A DNA stretch of 17,256 nt from CAZISM01 sp964541895 (GTDB lineage: Bacteria; Zhuqueibacterota; Zhuqueibacteria; Residuimicrobiales; Residuimicrobiaceae): contig CAZISM010000113.1 of assembly GCA_964541895.1 (NCBI GenBank), forward strand, positions 1 to 17,256. The letters are read 5' to 3'. Made by a program: the position numbers and the translations under genes. This document shows, one piece after another, positions 1 to 6,565 of the stretch (position 1 is its first letter; every line of letters starts with the position of its first letter). The notes under the pieces were generated by a model. The model made no database searches and was not told where the DNA came from. It saw only the letters and a list, made by a program, of their open reading frames with translations.

Positions 1-188
1 CCGTCCAGGTTGGTCACCGCGCCCCAGGAAGTACCGGTTAACAGGACGTTGACGCCGGGCAATCCCTCCTTGGAATCCTTGGCCGTCACGCGACCAGCGA
101 TTTTTCCGGTCGTTCCGGCAAAAACCGCCATCCATCCGGTCAGGAGCAACACTCCCCAACACGCTAGAATTCTTCGGTACACGTTCAT
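1..188 (-). CDS. Partial TonB-receptor-like protein, N-terminus
   Basis: Only the first 62 codons lie in the window; the gene continues past the left edge. The start ATG (188-186) follows a GAGGTG ribosome-binding site. The product opens with a basic and hydrophobic signal peptide (about residues 1-24, ending VFAG). It then enters a carboxypeptidase-regulatory-like beta-sandwich: KIAGRVTAKD, then LPGVNVLLTGT, then AVTNLDG. This domain is typical of the N-terminus of TonB-dependent outer-membrane receptors and of some outer-membrane or secreted proteins in FCB-type bacteria. The plug and barrel are outside the window, so the receptor assignment is inferred from the domain alone. A large glycan-uptake receptor would fit the neighbouring glycosidases, but a surface protein with the same domain is also possible. 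Confidence 0.7.
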   Translation of the reverse strand, partial: MNVYRRILACWGVLLLTGWMAVFAGTTGKIAGRVTAKDSKEGLPGVNVLLTGTSWGAVTNLD

Positions 189-436
189 TACACCTCGCTT
201 GATTGAATCGGATTAGGTTAACTTTTACTTGTTGTCTGCCCACAGCCGCAAAAGCACAGAACAGATTGGCCATGATCAGGCATAAAAGAGAGCAACGGCA
301 AGACCAGGCACCGGCTTGCCACGAATTAGCATCGTTGCCGGGCTACGCATGCAGGCAGAGAACCATGCTACTGAAAAGCCAGGCACAGGATAGCGACAAA
401 GCAAATTGGCAATGGTTGTAACGGTTGGTTAAGGTG

Positions 437-464
437 AGAATAACATCGTACTCGCTGGTATCAA
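437..464 (-). promoter_or_regulatory. Candidate sigma70-like promoter for the receptor-like gene
   Basis: On the minus strand TTGATA (464-459, five of six to consensus) lies 16 bp from TATTCT (442-437, four of six). It points toward the gene starting at 188 and would give a leader of about 240 nt. No closer convincing pair was seen. This is a pattern match only, and AT-rich intergenic DNA gives such matches by chance. Confidence 0.27.
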
Positions 465-483
465 CGATCTGAATGTATACTGA

Positions 484-527
484 ACCGGACTCCAATGCCG
501 GTCACCTCAAAGGTCCTGCTTTTTTTT
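484..527 (+). terminator. Weak terminator-like hairpins with T8 tract
   Basis: Two short stems, ACCGG/CCGGT (484-488 with 498-502) and ACCT/AGGT (504-507 with 511-514), are followed five bases later by eight T residues (520-527). No convincing plus-strand gene lies directly upstream. It could therefore end a small untranslated transcript, or be chance. The stems are short, so confidence is low. Confidence 0.2.
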
Positions 528-846
528 GACGATCGTGTGCGAACAGCAATTCCTGATACTCCAGAATATAACATTTCAGTTTACTTGAATGCTATCATAA
601 TGTTAATTTGTCATAAAGGTAGTACCTGTTATCAACTGGGCGAAAAGCAAAGGGTGGTGATGGATTGAACGAATATGGTCATGACCTGGCAGATGCGAAT
701 TTTGTTCGCCGAAAGAATCTTAATACTAAGTTTACTAATTAAATTTATTATTGTCAATACCAAAAATTTCAATAACCTTTCCCTGGCCCCACAGCCATCC
801 TCCCCAGTCGCAGACAGTGCAGCCTCGGCCCCGCTATAAAAAAGGT

Positions 847-875
847 TTGTATTGCAGTCACATTATACTTATAAT
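847..875 (+). promoter_or_regulatory. Candidate sigma70-like promoter for hydrolase and GH27 genes
   Basis: A perfect TATAAT (870-875) lies 17 bp downstream of TTGTAT (847-852, three of six to TTGACA). The predicted start near 882 would give a leader of about 23 nt before the ATG at 905, which is preceded by AAAGGA (893-898). The -10 box and spacing are good and the -35 box is weak. It would drive both plus-strand genes. Confidence 0.5.
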
Positions 876-904
876 GTTACGTTTTTAACACGAAAGGACG
901 CCCT

Positions 905-2179
905 ATGCACAAACAGCTTCGTCTTACCCAGGTTTTCATCATCACCCTGATGGCCTTTTCCCTCCTCTGGTCCGCTTCCCTGCCTACGGCAAAACCCGAG
1001 CAGGCCGGTTTGTCCAGCGAGCGGCTGCAGCGGCTGACCCAAGCCATGCAAGGCTATGTCGATCAGGGCCGAGCCGTCGGCCTGGTCACCCTGGTGGTAC
1101 GTAACAACCACATCGTCTACCATCAGGCCTTTGGCAAGATCGATCTCATCCGCCATACCCCCATGCCGCTGAACGGTATTTTTCGCATCGCGTCACAAAC
1201 CAAGGCGGTCACCTCCACAGCGATCATGATGCTGCAGGAGGAGGGCAAACTTTTGATCGACGATCCGGTGGCCAAATATATACCCGAGTTTGCCAACGCG
1301 CGCGTAGCCGTGCAGGCTGAGGGCAAAGAGGTCCAGGGCTATGCCACGGTCCCCTTGAAGCGCGCCATTACCGTGCGCGATCTGCTCACCCACACCGCCG
1401 GCATCTCGTACGGCTCCGGCCCGGCAAGAAGCGATTGGGCGGCAGCCGGGCTCAACACCTGGTTCCTGGCTGACAAGGATCTGTTCATCGGCGATGTCAT
1501 TAAAAAACTGGCGACGCTGCCGTTAGATGCCCAGCCGGGAGAGAAATTCATCTATGGCTACAACACCGATATTTTGGGCTATGTGGTCGAACGGGCCTCG
1601 GGCATGAGCCTCGCCGAATTCATCGAGAAAAAAATAACCCGGCCGCTGCAGATGACCGATAGCCACTTTTTCCTGCCCCAGGAAAAAATCGATCGCTTTA
1701 CCTCGGTGTACGGCCTGGACGACAAGGGAGCTCTGTTTCTCAAAGAAGACGGCCGCGATAACTTTTATGTCAAAGGACCGCGCAAGTGTTATGCCGGCGG
1801 CGCCGGATTATTATCGACCGCTGAGGATTATGCCCGCTTTCTCACCATGCTCCTCAACGGCGGCGAGCTGCAGGGCACCCGCCTGCTCAGCCCGAAAACC
1901 GTCGAGTTGATGACCGCCAATCACGTCGGCGATCTGTACGGTTCACAGGGTTTCAGTCTCGGCTTCTGGGTGACCGATCGCCTGGGCCGCAACGGCCAGC
2001 CCGGCAGTGTCGGCGCTTTCGGCTGGGGCGGCGCTTATCATACCGTCTACTGGGTGGACCCGGCTGAGAAAATGGTTTGCGTGCTGATGACCCAGCTGCT
2101 GCCGGCCGGCAACAGCGACCTGCACGCCAAATTCCGCGCTATGGTCTATCAGGCCATTGTAACCTCTTACGAAAGGTAA
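905..2179 (+). CDS. Secreted class C beta-lactamase-fold serine hydrolase (EstB-like)
   Basis: This 424-residue protein begins with a signal peptide (about residues 1-24), so it is probably periplasmic or secreted. It has the class C beta-lactamase/family VIII esterase fold signatures. The nucleophile motif is S97-Q-T-K100 in FRIASQTKAVT. The catalytic tyrosine is likely Y217 in FIYGYNTD. A C-terminal W374-G-G motif replaces the KTG of true beta-lactamases, as in EstB-type esterases. The length is normal for the family. Members hydrolyse esters, amides or D-amino peptides, and the substrate cannot be read from sequence. Position upstream of a GH27 glycosidase, with only 5 bp between the genes, suggests co-expression and perhaps removal of ester groups from glycans; that is inference. 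Antibiotic resistance is unlikely to be its role. The start is supported by AAAGGA at 893-898. Confidence 0.85.
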   Translation: MHKQLRLTQVFIITLMAFSLLWSASLPTAKPEQAGLSSERLQRLTQAMQGYVDQGRAVGLVTLVVRNNHIVYHQAFGKIDLIRHTPMPLNGIFRIASQTKAVTSTAIMMLQEEGKLLIDDPVAKYIPEFANARVAVQAEGKEVQGYATVPLKRAITVRDLLTHTAGISYGSGPARSDWAAAGLNTWFLADKDLFIGDVIKKLATLPLDAQPGEKFIYGYNTDILGYVVERASGMSLAEFIEKKITRPLQMTDSHFFLPQEKIDRFTSVYGLDDKGALFLKEDGRDNFYVKGPRKCYAGGAGLLSTAEDYARFLTMLLNGGELQGTRLLSPKTVELMTANHVGDLYGSQGFSLGFWVTDRLGRNGQPGSVGAFGWGGAYHTVYWVDPAEKMVCVLMTQLLPAGNSDLHAKFRAMVYQAIVTSYER

Positions 2180-2184
2180 AGAGC

Positions 2185-3693
2185 ATGAAACTCGGTGTGA
2201 TGTTCATACTGGCCTTCATGGCCGGTTCGCTCGCTGCTGTTGACCCTGCGCTCCTGCTCACACCCAAGCCGGGACCGGCGCCGCGTATTAACGGACCGCT
2301 GCTGTACGGTGTCCGTCCGGGACATGACTTTCTCTATCGCATCCCCGCCCAGGGTGAACGGCCGATGACGTTCAGTGCCATCGGCTTGCCGAAAACCCTG
2401 TCGCTGGATCCGGCGTCCGGCATCATTACCGGCACCAATCCCGAGAAGGGCGAATACGACGTGTGGTTCACCGCAAGCAACCGCTACGGCAAAAGCAAAC
2501 GCTCTTTTAAAATAATCAGCGGCGAAACCCTGGCGCTGACGCCACCCATGGGCTGGAATCACTGGTACGCCCATTACGACCGCATCACCGATGCGATGAT
2601 GCGCCAAGCCGCGACCGCTATGATCGAAAGCGGCATGGCCGATGTGGGGTATCAGTATGTCAACATCGACGACTGCTGGATGAACGCGGAAAAACACAAA
2701 GATCCGCAGCGCAACGGGCCGTTCCGCGACGGCAACGGCCGCCTCATTCCCAACACCTATTTCCCGGACATGAAAGCTCTGACAACGTTCATCCACGGAC
2801 TGGGTCTCAAAGCCGGCACCTACATCTCCCCCGGCCCGCTCACCTGCGCCGGCTTTGCCGGCAGCTATCAGCATGAAGCAGAGGACGCGCGCCTGTTTGC
2901 CGAATGGGGCTTTGACTTTTTAAAATACGATTGGTGCTCCTACGATGGCGTGGTCAACAAAGTCCGCTCGCTGGAGAACCTGAAAAAGCCGTATACGCTC
3001 ATGGGCCGGCTGCTGCAGGAACAGAATCGCGACATCATTTTTAATCTCTGCCAGTACGGGATGGGCAATGTGTGGGAATGGGGGACCGAGGTCGGTGGTC
3101 ATTCCTGGCGCACCGCCGGCGATCTGGGCTTTGAACTCAACCGCATCTTTGCCGTGGCCTTGAAAAATGCGGCGCATCGGCAGTGGTCCAGGCCGGGCAG
3201 CTGGAATGATCCGGACTATATTCAGATCGGCCTGATCGGCGACGCCCGCACCACCGGCGAGCCCAAGCCGTGTCCGCTCACCGCTGACGAGCAGTATGCA
3301 TTTATGTCGATGTGGTGCCTGATGGCATCGCCGCTGTTTTACAGCGGTGACATGAGCCGGTTGGACGAGCTGACGCTCAATGTGCTGTGCAATCCGGAAG
3401 TGATCGAGGTGGACCAGGACCCGCTGGGGCTGTGCGCACGGGTGGATTCGCTGGATAGCGACACCTTTCTGATGATCAAGGAGATGCAGGACGGCAGCAA
3501 AGCGGTGGGTTTGTGCAATCGGGGCGAAACGCCGCACAGGGTTTCGGCGGCCTGGTCGCGTATCGGCGTGCAGGGCAAGCAGATCGTCCGCGATCTCTGG
3601 AGACAAAAAGATCTTGGCCGTTTTGATGCCGCGTTTACGGCTAATGTCCCGCGGCACGGCGTGGTGCTGGTACGGATCCGCAAAGCGGATTAG
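2185..3693 (+). CDS. Secreted GH27 alpha-galactosidase-type glycosidase
   Basis: The product has 502 residues. A longer open frame runs back into the preceding gene, but the ATG at 2185 is preceded by AAAGG at 2172-2176 and opens a clean signal peptide (residues 1-18, ending SLAA), so I chose it. A putative Ig-type domain (about 33-112, He_PIG-like, with SLDPASGIITGT) precedes the GH27 barrel (about 115-420), and a beta-sandwich closes the protein. Family signatures include PPMGWNHW, YVNIDDCW, the nucleophile D249 in LKYDWC, and the likely acid/base D313 in WRTAGD. GH27 enzymes release terminal alpha-galactose; a few are beta-L-arabinopyranosidases, which would be notable beside araBD. The intact DDCW motif suits galactosidase activity, but specificity is not settled. 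It is co-directional with the serine hydrolase upstream. Confidence 0.93.
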   Translation: MKLGVMFILAFMAGSLAAVDPALLLTPKPGPAPRINGPLLYGVRPGHDFLYRIPAQGERPMTFSAIGLPKTLSLDPASGIITGTNPEKGEYDVWFTASNRYGKSKRSFKIISGETLALTPPMGWNHWYAHYDRITDAMMRQAATAMIESGMADVGYQYVNIDDCWMNAEKHKDPQRNGPFRDGNGRLIPNTYFPDMKALTTFIHGLGLKAGTYISPGPLTCAGFAGSYQHEAEDARLFAEWGFDFLKYDWCSYDGVVNKVRSLENLKKPYTLMGRLLQEQNRDIIFNLCQYGMGNVWEWGTEVGGHSWRTAGDLGFELNRIFAVALKNAAHRQWSRPGSWNDPDYIQIGLIGDARTTGEPKPCPLTADEQYAFMSMWCLMASPLFYSGDMSRLDELTLNVLCNPEVIEVDQDPLGLCARVDSLDSDTFLMIKEMQDGSKAVGLCNRGETPHRVSAAWSRIGVQGKQIVRDLWRQKDLGRFDAAFTANVPRHGVVLVRIRKAD

Positions 3694-3703
3694 TTTGGCA
3701 AAT

Positions 3704-3752
3704 GGGTATGGTGCAGCAACCGCGTTACGGCCGGCTGGTTTTCACGCCGGCC
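3704..3752. repeat. Intergenic hairpin repeat, copy 1
   Basis: This 49-bp unit starts GGGTATGG and ends in an inverted repeat with arms GGCCGGC (3729-3735) and GCCGGCC (3746-3752). It recurs with small changes at 3835-3890. It lies 10 bp after the GH27 stop codon, in the gap between convergent genes. It resembles REP-like palindromic repeats. Confidence 0.75.
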
Positions 3753-3766
3753 AATCATATTGTATC

Positions 3767-3829
3767 TCGGGCATACGCCCGATCGATGGTTCCGCCCGGG
3801 GAAAAAATCCCCGGGCGATTAAAGCCCGG
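3767..3829. repeat. Cluster of palindromes between the repeat copies
   Basis: Two more hairpins fill the space between the repeat copies. The first is TCGGGC/GCCCGA with loop ATAC (3767-3782). The second is a perfect 9-bp stem GCCCGGGGA/TCCCCGGGC with an A5 loop (3794-3802 and 3808-3816). The second arm can alternatively pair CCGGGC (3811-3816) with GCCCGG (3824-3829). Such dense symmetry in a convergent gap suggests a mosaic repeat element or a two-way termination and RNA-stability zone. Confidence 0.65.
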
Positions 3830-3834
3830 CGAAC

Positions 3835-3890
3835 GGGTATGGAGTGCAGCAACCGCGTTACGGCCGGCCGGCGTGGTTTTCACGCCGGCC
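3835..3890. repeat. Intergenic hairpin repeat, copy 2
   Basis: This is the second copy of the unit at 3704-3752, with an extra base near the 5' end and six extra bases in the palindrome. The additions extend the stem to a perfect 10 bp, GGCCGGCGTG/CACGCCGGCC, around a 5-base loop (3866-3890). The matching bases on both sides of the loop suggest the structure is conserved. Confidence 0.75.
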
Positions 3891-3896
3891 ATTTTT
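3866..3896 (+). terminator. Probable terminator after the GH27 gene
   Basis: The perfect 10-bp GC-rich stem of repeat copy 2 is followed at once by ATTTTT (3891-3896). This would work as a rho-independent terminator for plus-strand transcription, about 170 bp after the GH27 stop. The T tract is short, so efficiency is uncertain. Confidence 0.5.
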
Positions 3897-3985
3897 ATGC
3901 CAATAGATGGTGCCAGACGCCTTGGTCCGACATTTGGTTCTGGTTAATCCGATTCAGTTCTTTCACTTTTCCATGCGCGCCGTGA

Positions 3986-5350
3986 TTACTTTAGAAACAA
4001 CTCTATCACCGGTATTTCCACATTCGGTTTCAGTATCGGCAAATCCAGGGGCAATATCGCCTCACCCGACGACTCCGTGCTCTGCCAGGCCTCATGGCCT
4101 TTGAAACGCACCTCTGAACCATCATGCAACAGTTGTGCGTATTTGACCTTGCCGGCATAGCCTGGCAGGAACAGCTTGCCCAACGGCCATTCCAGTATAT
4201 GTACATAGAGCCGCCTGGTCTCCGGATTATAGGTCAAGAGGCAATTGTCCGGCTTTTTATATTCAGCGGGAGCCTGGGTGCAGCCATAGATCGACCGCCC
4301 ATTGACGCTCATCCACTCTCCCATGCCCTCCAACCGTTCGATGGCGCGATCGTCAAACGTGCCGCGGCCGGTGGGTCCTACGTTCAGCAGCAGATTGCCG
4401 CCCTTGCTCACGGTTTCGATGAGCAGCCGCAGCAATTGCGCTATGCTTTTCCAGGACGTTTCATCGCGATAATAACCCCAGGAGCCGGAAAAGGTCTGGC
4501 AGGTTTCCCACGGCACGCGAACGCCGTTGTAGGTGACCCATTCTGCCGGCATGAACTGTTCCGGCGTTTTGAAATCCCAGCCGCCGGCCACATCCATCAG
4601 GTCGAGCCGGTCGTTGACGATGATCCCCGGCTGCAGACGGCGCACCATTTTGATCAATTCGAGCGAGTTCCAGTCGTCATGATTCTTGCCGTCCTCTCCG
4701 GGATAGGAAAAATCGAGGAACAGCTCGTCGATGGTGCCGAACTGGGTCATCAGTTCGCGCACCTGGTTGAACAGGTATTCGCGGTATTTGGCCATATCGC
4801 GGTCTTTGCGGCTGCGCTCCTCTTTGTTATCGCGCAGGGGATGAACGCGATCAATGGTAAAATCAGGGTGATGCCAGTCGATCAGGGAGTAATAGAACCC
4901 CACCCGCAATCCTTCGGCACGAAACGCCTCCACCGCCGCCTTCAACAGATCCTGATGGCAGGGGGTGTTGGTGGCTTTATAATCGGTGTACCTGGAATCC
5001 CACAGGCAAAAGCCTTCGTGATGTTTGCTGGTGATGACAAAATATTTCATGCCGGCCTTTTTCGCCAACCGCGCCCACTCGCGAGGGTTGTACAAATCAG
5101 GATTGAACAGTTCAAAATACTTTTCATAGTCCGCATTGCTCATCCGCTCATGATTTTTCACCCACTCGTGGCGGCCGGCCATGGCGTACAGGCCCCAGTG
5201 AATGAACATGCCGAACCGCGCTTCCGTCCACCACTGCATCCGCTGCTGCTTCTGCGCTTCTGTTTCAGTCCAGACCTGCGCCTGGCTGAGTTGAGTGAAA
5301 CAGAATAAAAGAATGAGGCCTGATAAAATAGCTGCTCTGATTTGTTTCAT
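3986..5350 (-). CDS. Secreted GH29 alpha-L-fucosidase
   Basis: The product has 454 residues, normal for GH29. It removes alpha-linked L-fucose from glycans with retention. A signal peptide (about 1-24, ending LSQAQ) makes it periplasmic or secreted. Family features appear in order: WTEARFGMFIHWG (about 41-53), VITSKHHEGFCLW (about 105-117), YYSLIDWHHPDF (about 153-164), and the likely nucleophile D213 in ELFLDFSYPG, followed by the NLLLNVGPTGRG segment. The acid/base residue is not conserved across the family and I do not assign it. The start is supported by a strong GGGAGGAC site just upstream. It is the last gene of the minus-strand series but sits 168 bp after the preceding gene, with repeats between, so it may be separately transcribed. 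It converges with the GH27 gene. Confidence 0.95.
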   Translation of the reverse strand: MKQIRAAILSGLILLFCFTQLSQAQVWTETEAQKQQRMQWWTEARFGMFIHWGLYAMAGRHEWVKNHERMSNADYEKYFELFNPDLYNPREWARLAKKAGMKYFVITSKHHEGFCLWDSRYTDYKATNTPCHQDLLKAAVEAFRAEGLRVGFYYSLIDWHHPDFTIDRVHPLRDNKEERSRKDRDMAKYREYLFNQVRELMTQFGTIDELFLDFSYPGEDGKNHDDWNSLELIKMVRRLQPGIIVNDRLDLMDVAGGWDFKTPEQFMPAEWVTYNGVRVPWETCQTFSGSWGYYRDETSWKSIAQLLRLLIETVSKGGNLLLNVGPTGRGTFDDRAIERLEGMGEWMSVNGRSIYGCTQAPAEYKKPDNCLLTYNPETRRLYVHILEWPLGKLFLPGYAGKVKYAQLLHDGSEVRFKGHEAWQSTESSGEAILPLDLPILKPNVEIPVIELFLK

Positions 5351-5384
5351 TTCGTCCTCCCGACTGGTTCTGTAATGGTTTGCC

Positions 5385-5490
5385 CTGTCATGGCGTGCGC
5401 AGGCGCAGGTGTTTTTTATTCTGTCATTGCGAGCGCAGGCGCGGATACTGCAAAAGGAATGATCCCGATATGCAGCGAAGCAATCTCTGG
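5385..5490. repeat. CATTGCGAG-type intergenic repeat with partial duplicate
   Basis: CTGTCATTGCGAGCGCAGG starts at 5421, and GCAGCGAAGCAATCTC ends the element near 5488. Together they resemble the two ends of a short repeat widespread in bacterial genomes, usually seen as a compact TCATTGCGAG...GAAGCAATCTC unit. Here about 30 bases separate the ends. A diverged copy of the left end occurs at 5385-5409. The ends share the short inverted match ATTGC/GCAAT. The element occupies most of the gap between the dehydrogenase and fucosidase genes. I recognise the motif from memory and made no search. Confidence 0.6.
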
Positions 5491-5518
5491 CGAAAGATGA
5501 TGCCCCTGAATCCCCTCC

Positions 5519-6553
5519 CTATATACTAATCATCGCCTTGACGACATGATCCCGGTAATCAGCCACCAGGCGAAACGCTTCGGCGGTCTCTTCCAGGGGG
5601 AAGCGATGGGTGATCATGAAATCGGCTTGCAGCTGTTTGGCGGCCATGGCCGCCAGCACCGGCTCGACACATTCGTTTTGCCGGCGCACGTTGATGAGCG
5701 TGAGCTCCTTGCGGCGCAACTCACTGATATTGAAACTGACCCGATCCTCTTCAGGTATGCCGGTAATAACCAGCCGGCCGCCGGGCTTGAGCAGCTGCAC
5801 CGCCTGGTCCAAAGCCTCTTGCCGGCCGCAGCACTCCACGACCACATCCAGCAATAGAGGTTCGACCTGGAGGATGCTGCCGACCACATCCTCCTGATCG
5901 ACCATGCCGCCGCGAGCCGCTCCGTGCTGCACAGCGACATCCAGCCGATAAAACTGTTTTTCCGTCGCATAGATTTTGCGCGCGCCGGCCAGCCTGGCTG
6001 CCAACAGGCAGCTCAAGCCGATGGGTCCGCATCCCAGAATCGCCATGGCGGCATCCCGGATCGATCCGGCTTTACGGATCGTGTACCAGCCGATGGTAAG
6101 CGGCTCGGCCAGGGCGGCCTGTTCTGCGTCGAGCGATGGCGGCACCACATAACAGTTCCGTTCCGGCACCACGATCTGCTCGCACAGACATCCAGGCGCC
6201 TGCCCAGGCGCAGAGAGAAAGGTTATCTTCCGGCAGGTGTGGTAACGGCCGGCGCGACATTGGTCGCACTGCATACAGGAGACGGCCGGATCCACCGCCA
6301 CCCTGTCGCCGACCCTGACCCGCTGCACCGCCGCACCGACCTCCAGCACCCGGGCGCTGCACTCGTGTCCGATGATGTGCGGAAACGAAATGACCTGATC
6401 GCCGATGCGGCCGTGCCTGTAATAGTGCACATCAGAGCCGCAAACTCCAACCTGCAAAACCTGCAATCGCACCGACGTTTCATCCTTCATCTCCGGTTCC
6501 GGACGTTCAGTGATGCACAACTCTAACACATCGGTTAATTCAACCGCTTTCAC
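5519..6553 (-). CDS. Zinc MDR dehydrogenase, polyol/threonine type
   Basis: The product has 344 residues, full length for the sorbitol/xylitol/L-threonine dehydrogenase branch of medium-chain dehydrogenases. These cytoplasmic enzymes oxidise a secondary alcohol to a ketone with NAD. Catalytic zinc ligands are C38 (VGVCGSD), H63-E64 (GHE) and probably E150. Structural zinc cysteines are C93, C96, C99 and C107. The Rossmann motif is G174-C-G-P-I-G179. An acidic residue after the second strand (ATEK) favours NAD over NADP. The start codon is GTG (6553-6551), supported by AAAGGAT seven bases upstream; that site overlaps the end of the preceding gene, so the two are probably translated together. 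The substrate is not known. A polyol or sugar would suit the operon. Confidence 0.85.
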   Translation of the reverse strand: MKAVELTDVLELCITERPEPEMKDETSVRLQVLQVGVCGSDVHYYRHGRIGDQVISFPHIIGHECSARVLEVGAAVQRVRVGDRVAVDPAVSCMQCDQCRAGRYHTCRKITFLSAPGQAPGCLCEQIVVPERNCYVVPPSLDAEQAALAEPLTIGWYTIRKAGSIRDAAMAILGCGPIGLSCLLAARLAGARKIYATEKQFYRLDVAVQHGAARGGMVDQEDVVGSILQVEPLLLDVVVECCGRQEALDQAVQLLKPGGRLVITGIPEEDRVSFNISELRRKELTLINVRRQNECVEPVLAAMAAKQLQADFMITHRFPLEETAEAFRLVADYRDHVVKAMISI

Positions 6554-6565
6554 AATACTATCCTT

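Larger units (their letters stand above)
189..904. other. 716-bp divergent intergenic region
   Basis: This lies between the minus-strand receptor-like gene and the plus-strand serine hydrolase. I see no credible gene: the 72-residue reading frame at 203-421 has an unusual composition and no recognisable domain. The stretch from about 540 to 780 is AT-rich. It contains a near-palindrome around AGGTAGTACCT (617-627, with flanking ATAA and TTAT), a possible operator. Candidate promoters face each way (437-464 minus, 847-875 plus), and a weak hairpin with a T8 tract lies at 484-527. The size and AT-richness suit a divergent control region, but no regulator gene is nearby to support that. Confidence 0.5.

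Noticed and set aside
203..421. 72-codon plus-strand frame in the long intergenic region
   Set aside because: It has no domain and odd composition, and its start has no good ribosome site. It is treated as noncoding.
905..2179. Antibiotic-resistance beta-lactamase
   Set aside because: The KTG triad of true beta-lactamases is replaced by WGG, and the gene is paired with a glycosidase, so an esterase-like role is more likely.
2077..2184. 36-codon upstream extension of the GH27 gene
   Set aside because: It lies inside the preceding gene in another frame. The ATG at 2185 has a ribosome site and begins a proper signal peptide.
3767..3829. CRISPR array
   Set aside because: The palindromes differ from each other, and there are no regularly spaced identical repeats with unique spacers and no cas genes.
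3614..3985. Open frames across the hairpin-repeat gap
   Set aside because: They overlap the 3' end of the GH27 gene or run through palindromic repeats, and translate the repeat sequence itself.
4124..5308. Plus-strand open frame of 394 codons
   Set aside because: It is antisense to the clear GH29 fucosidase and has no motif or ribosome site of its own.
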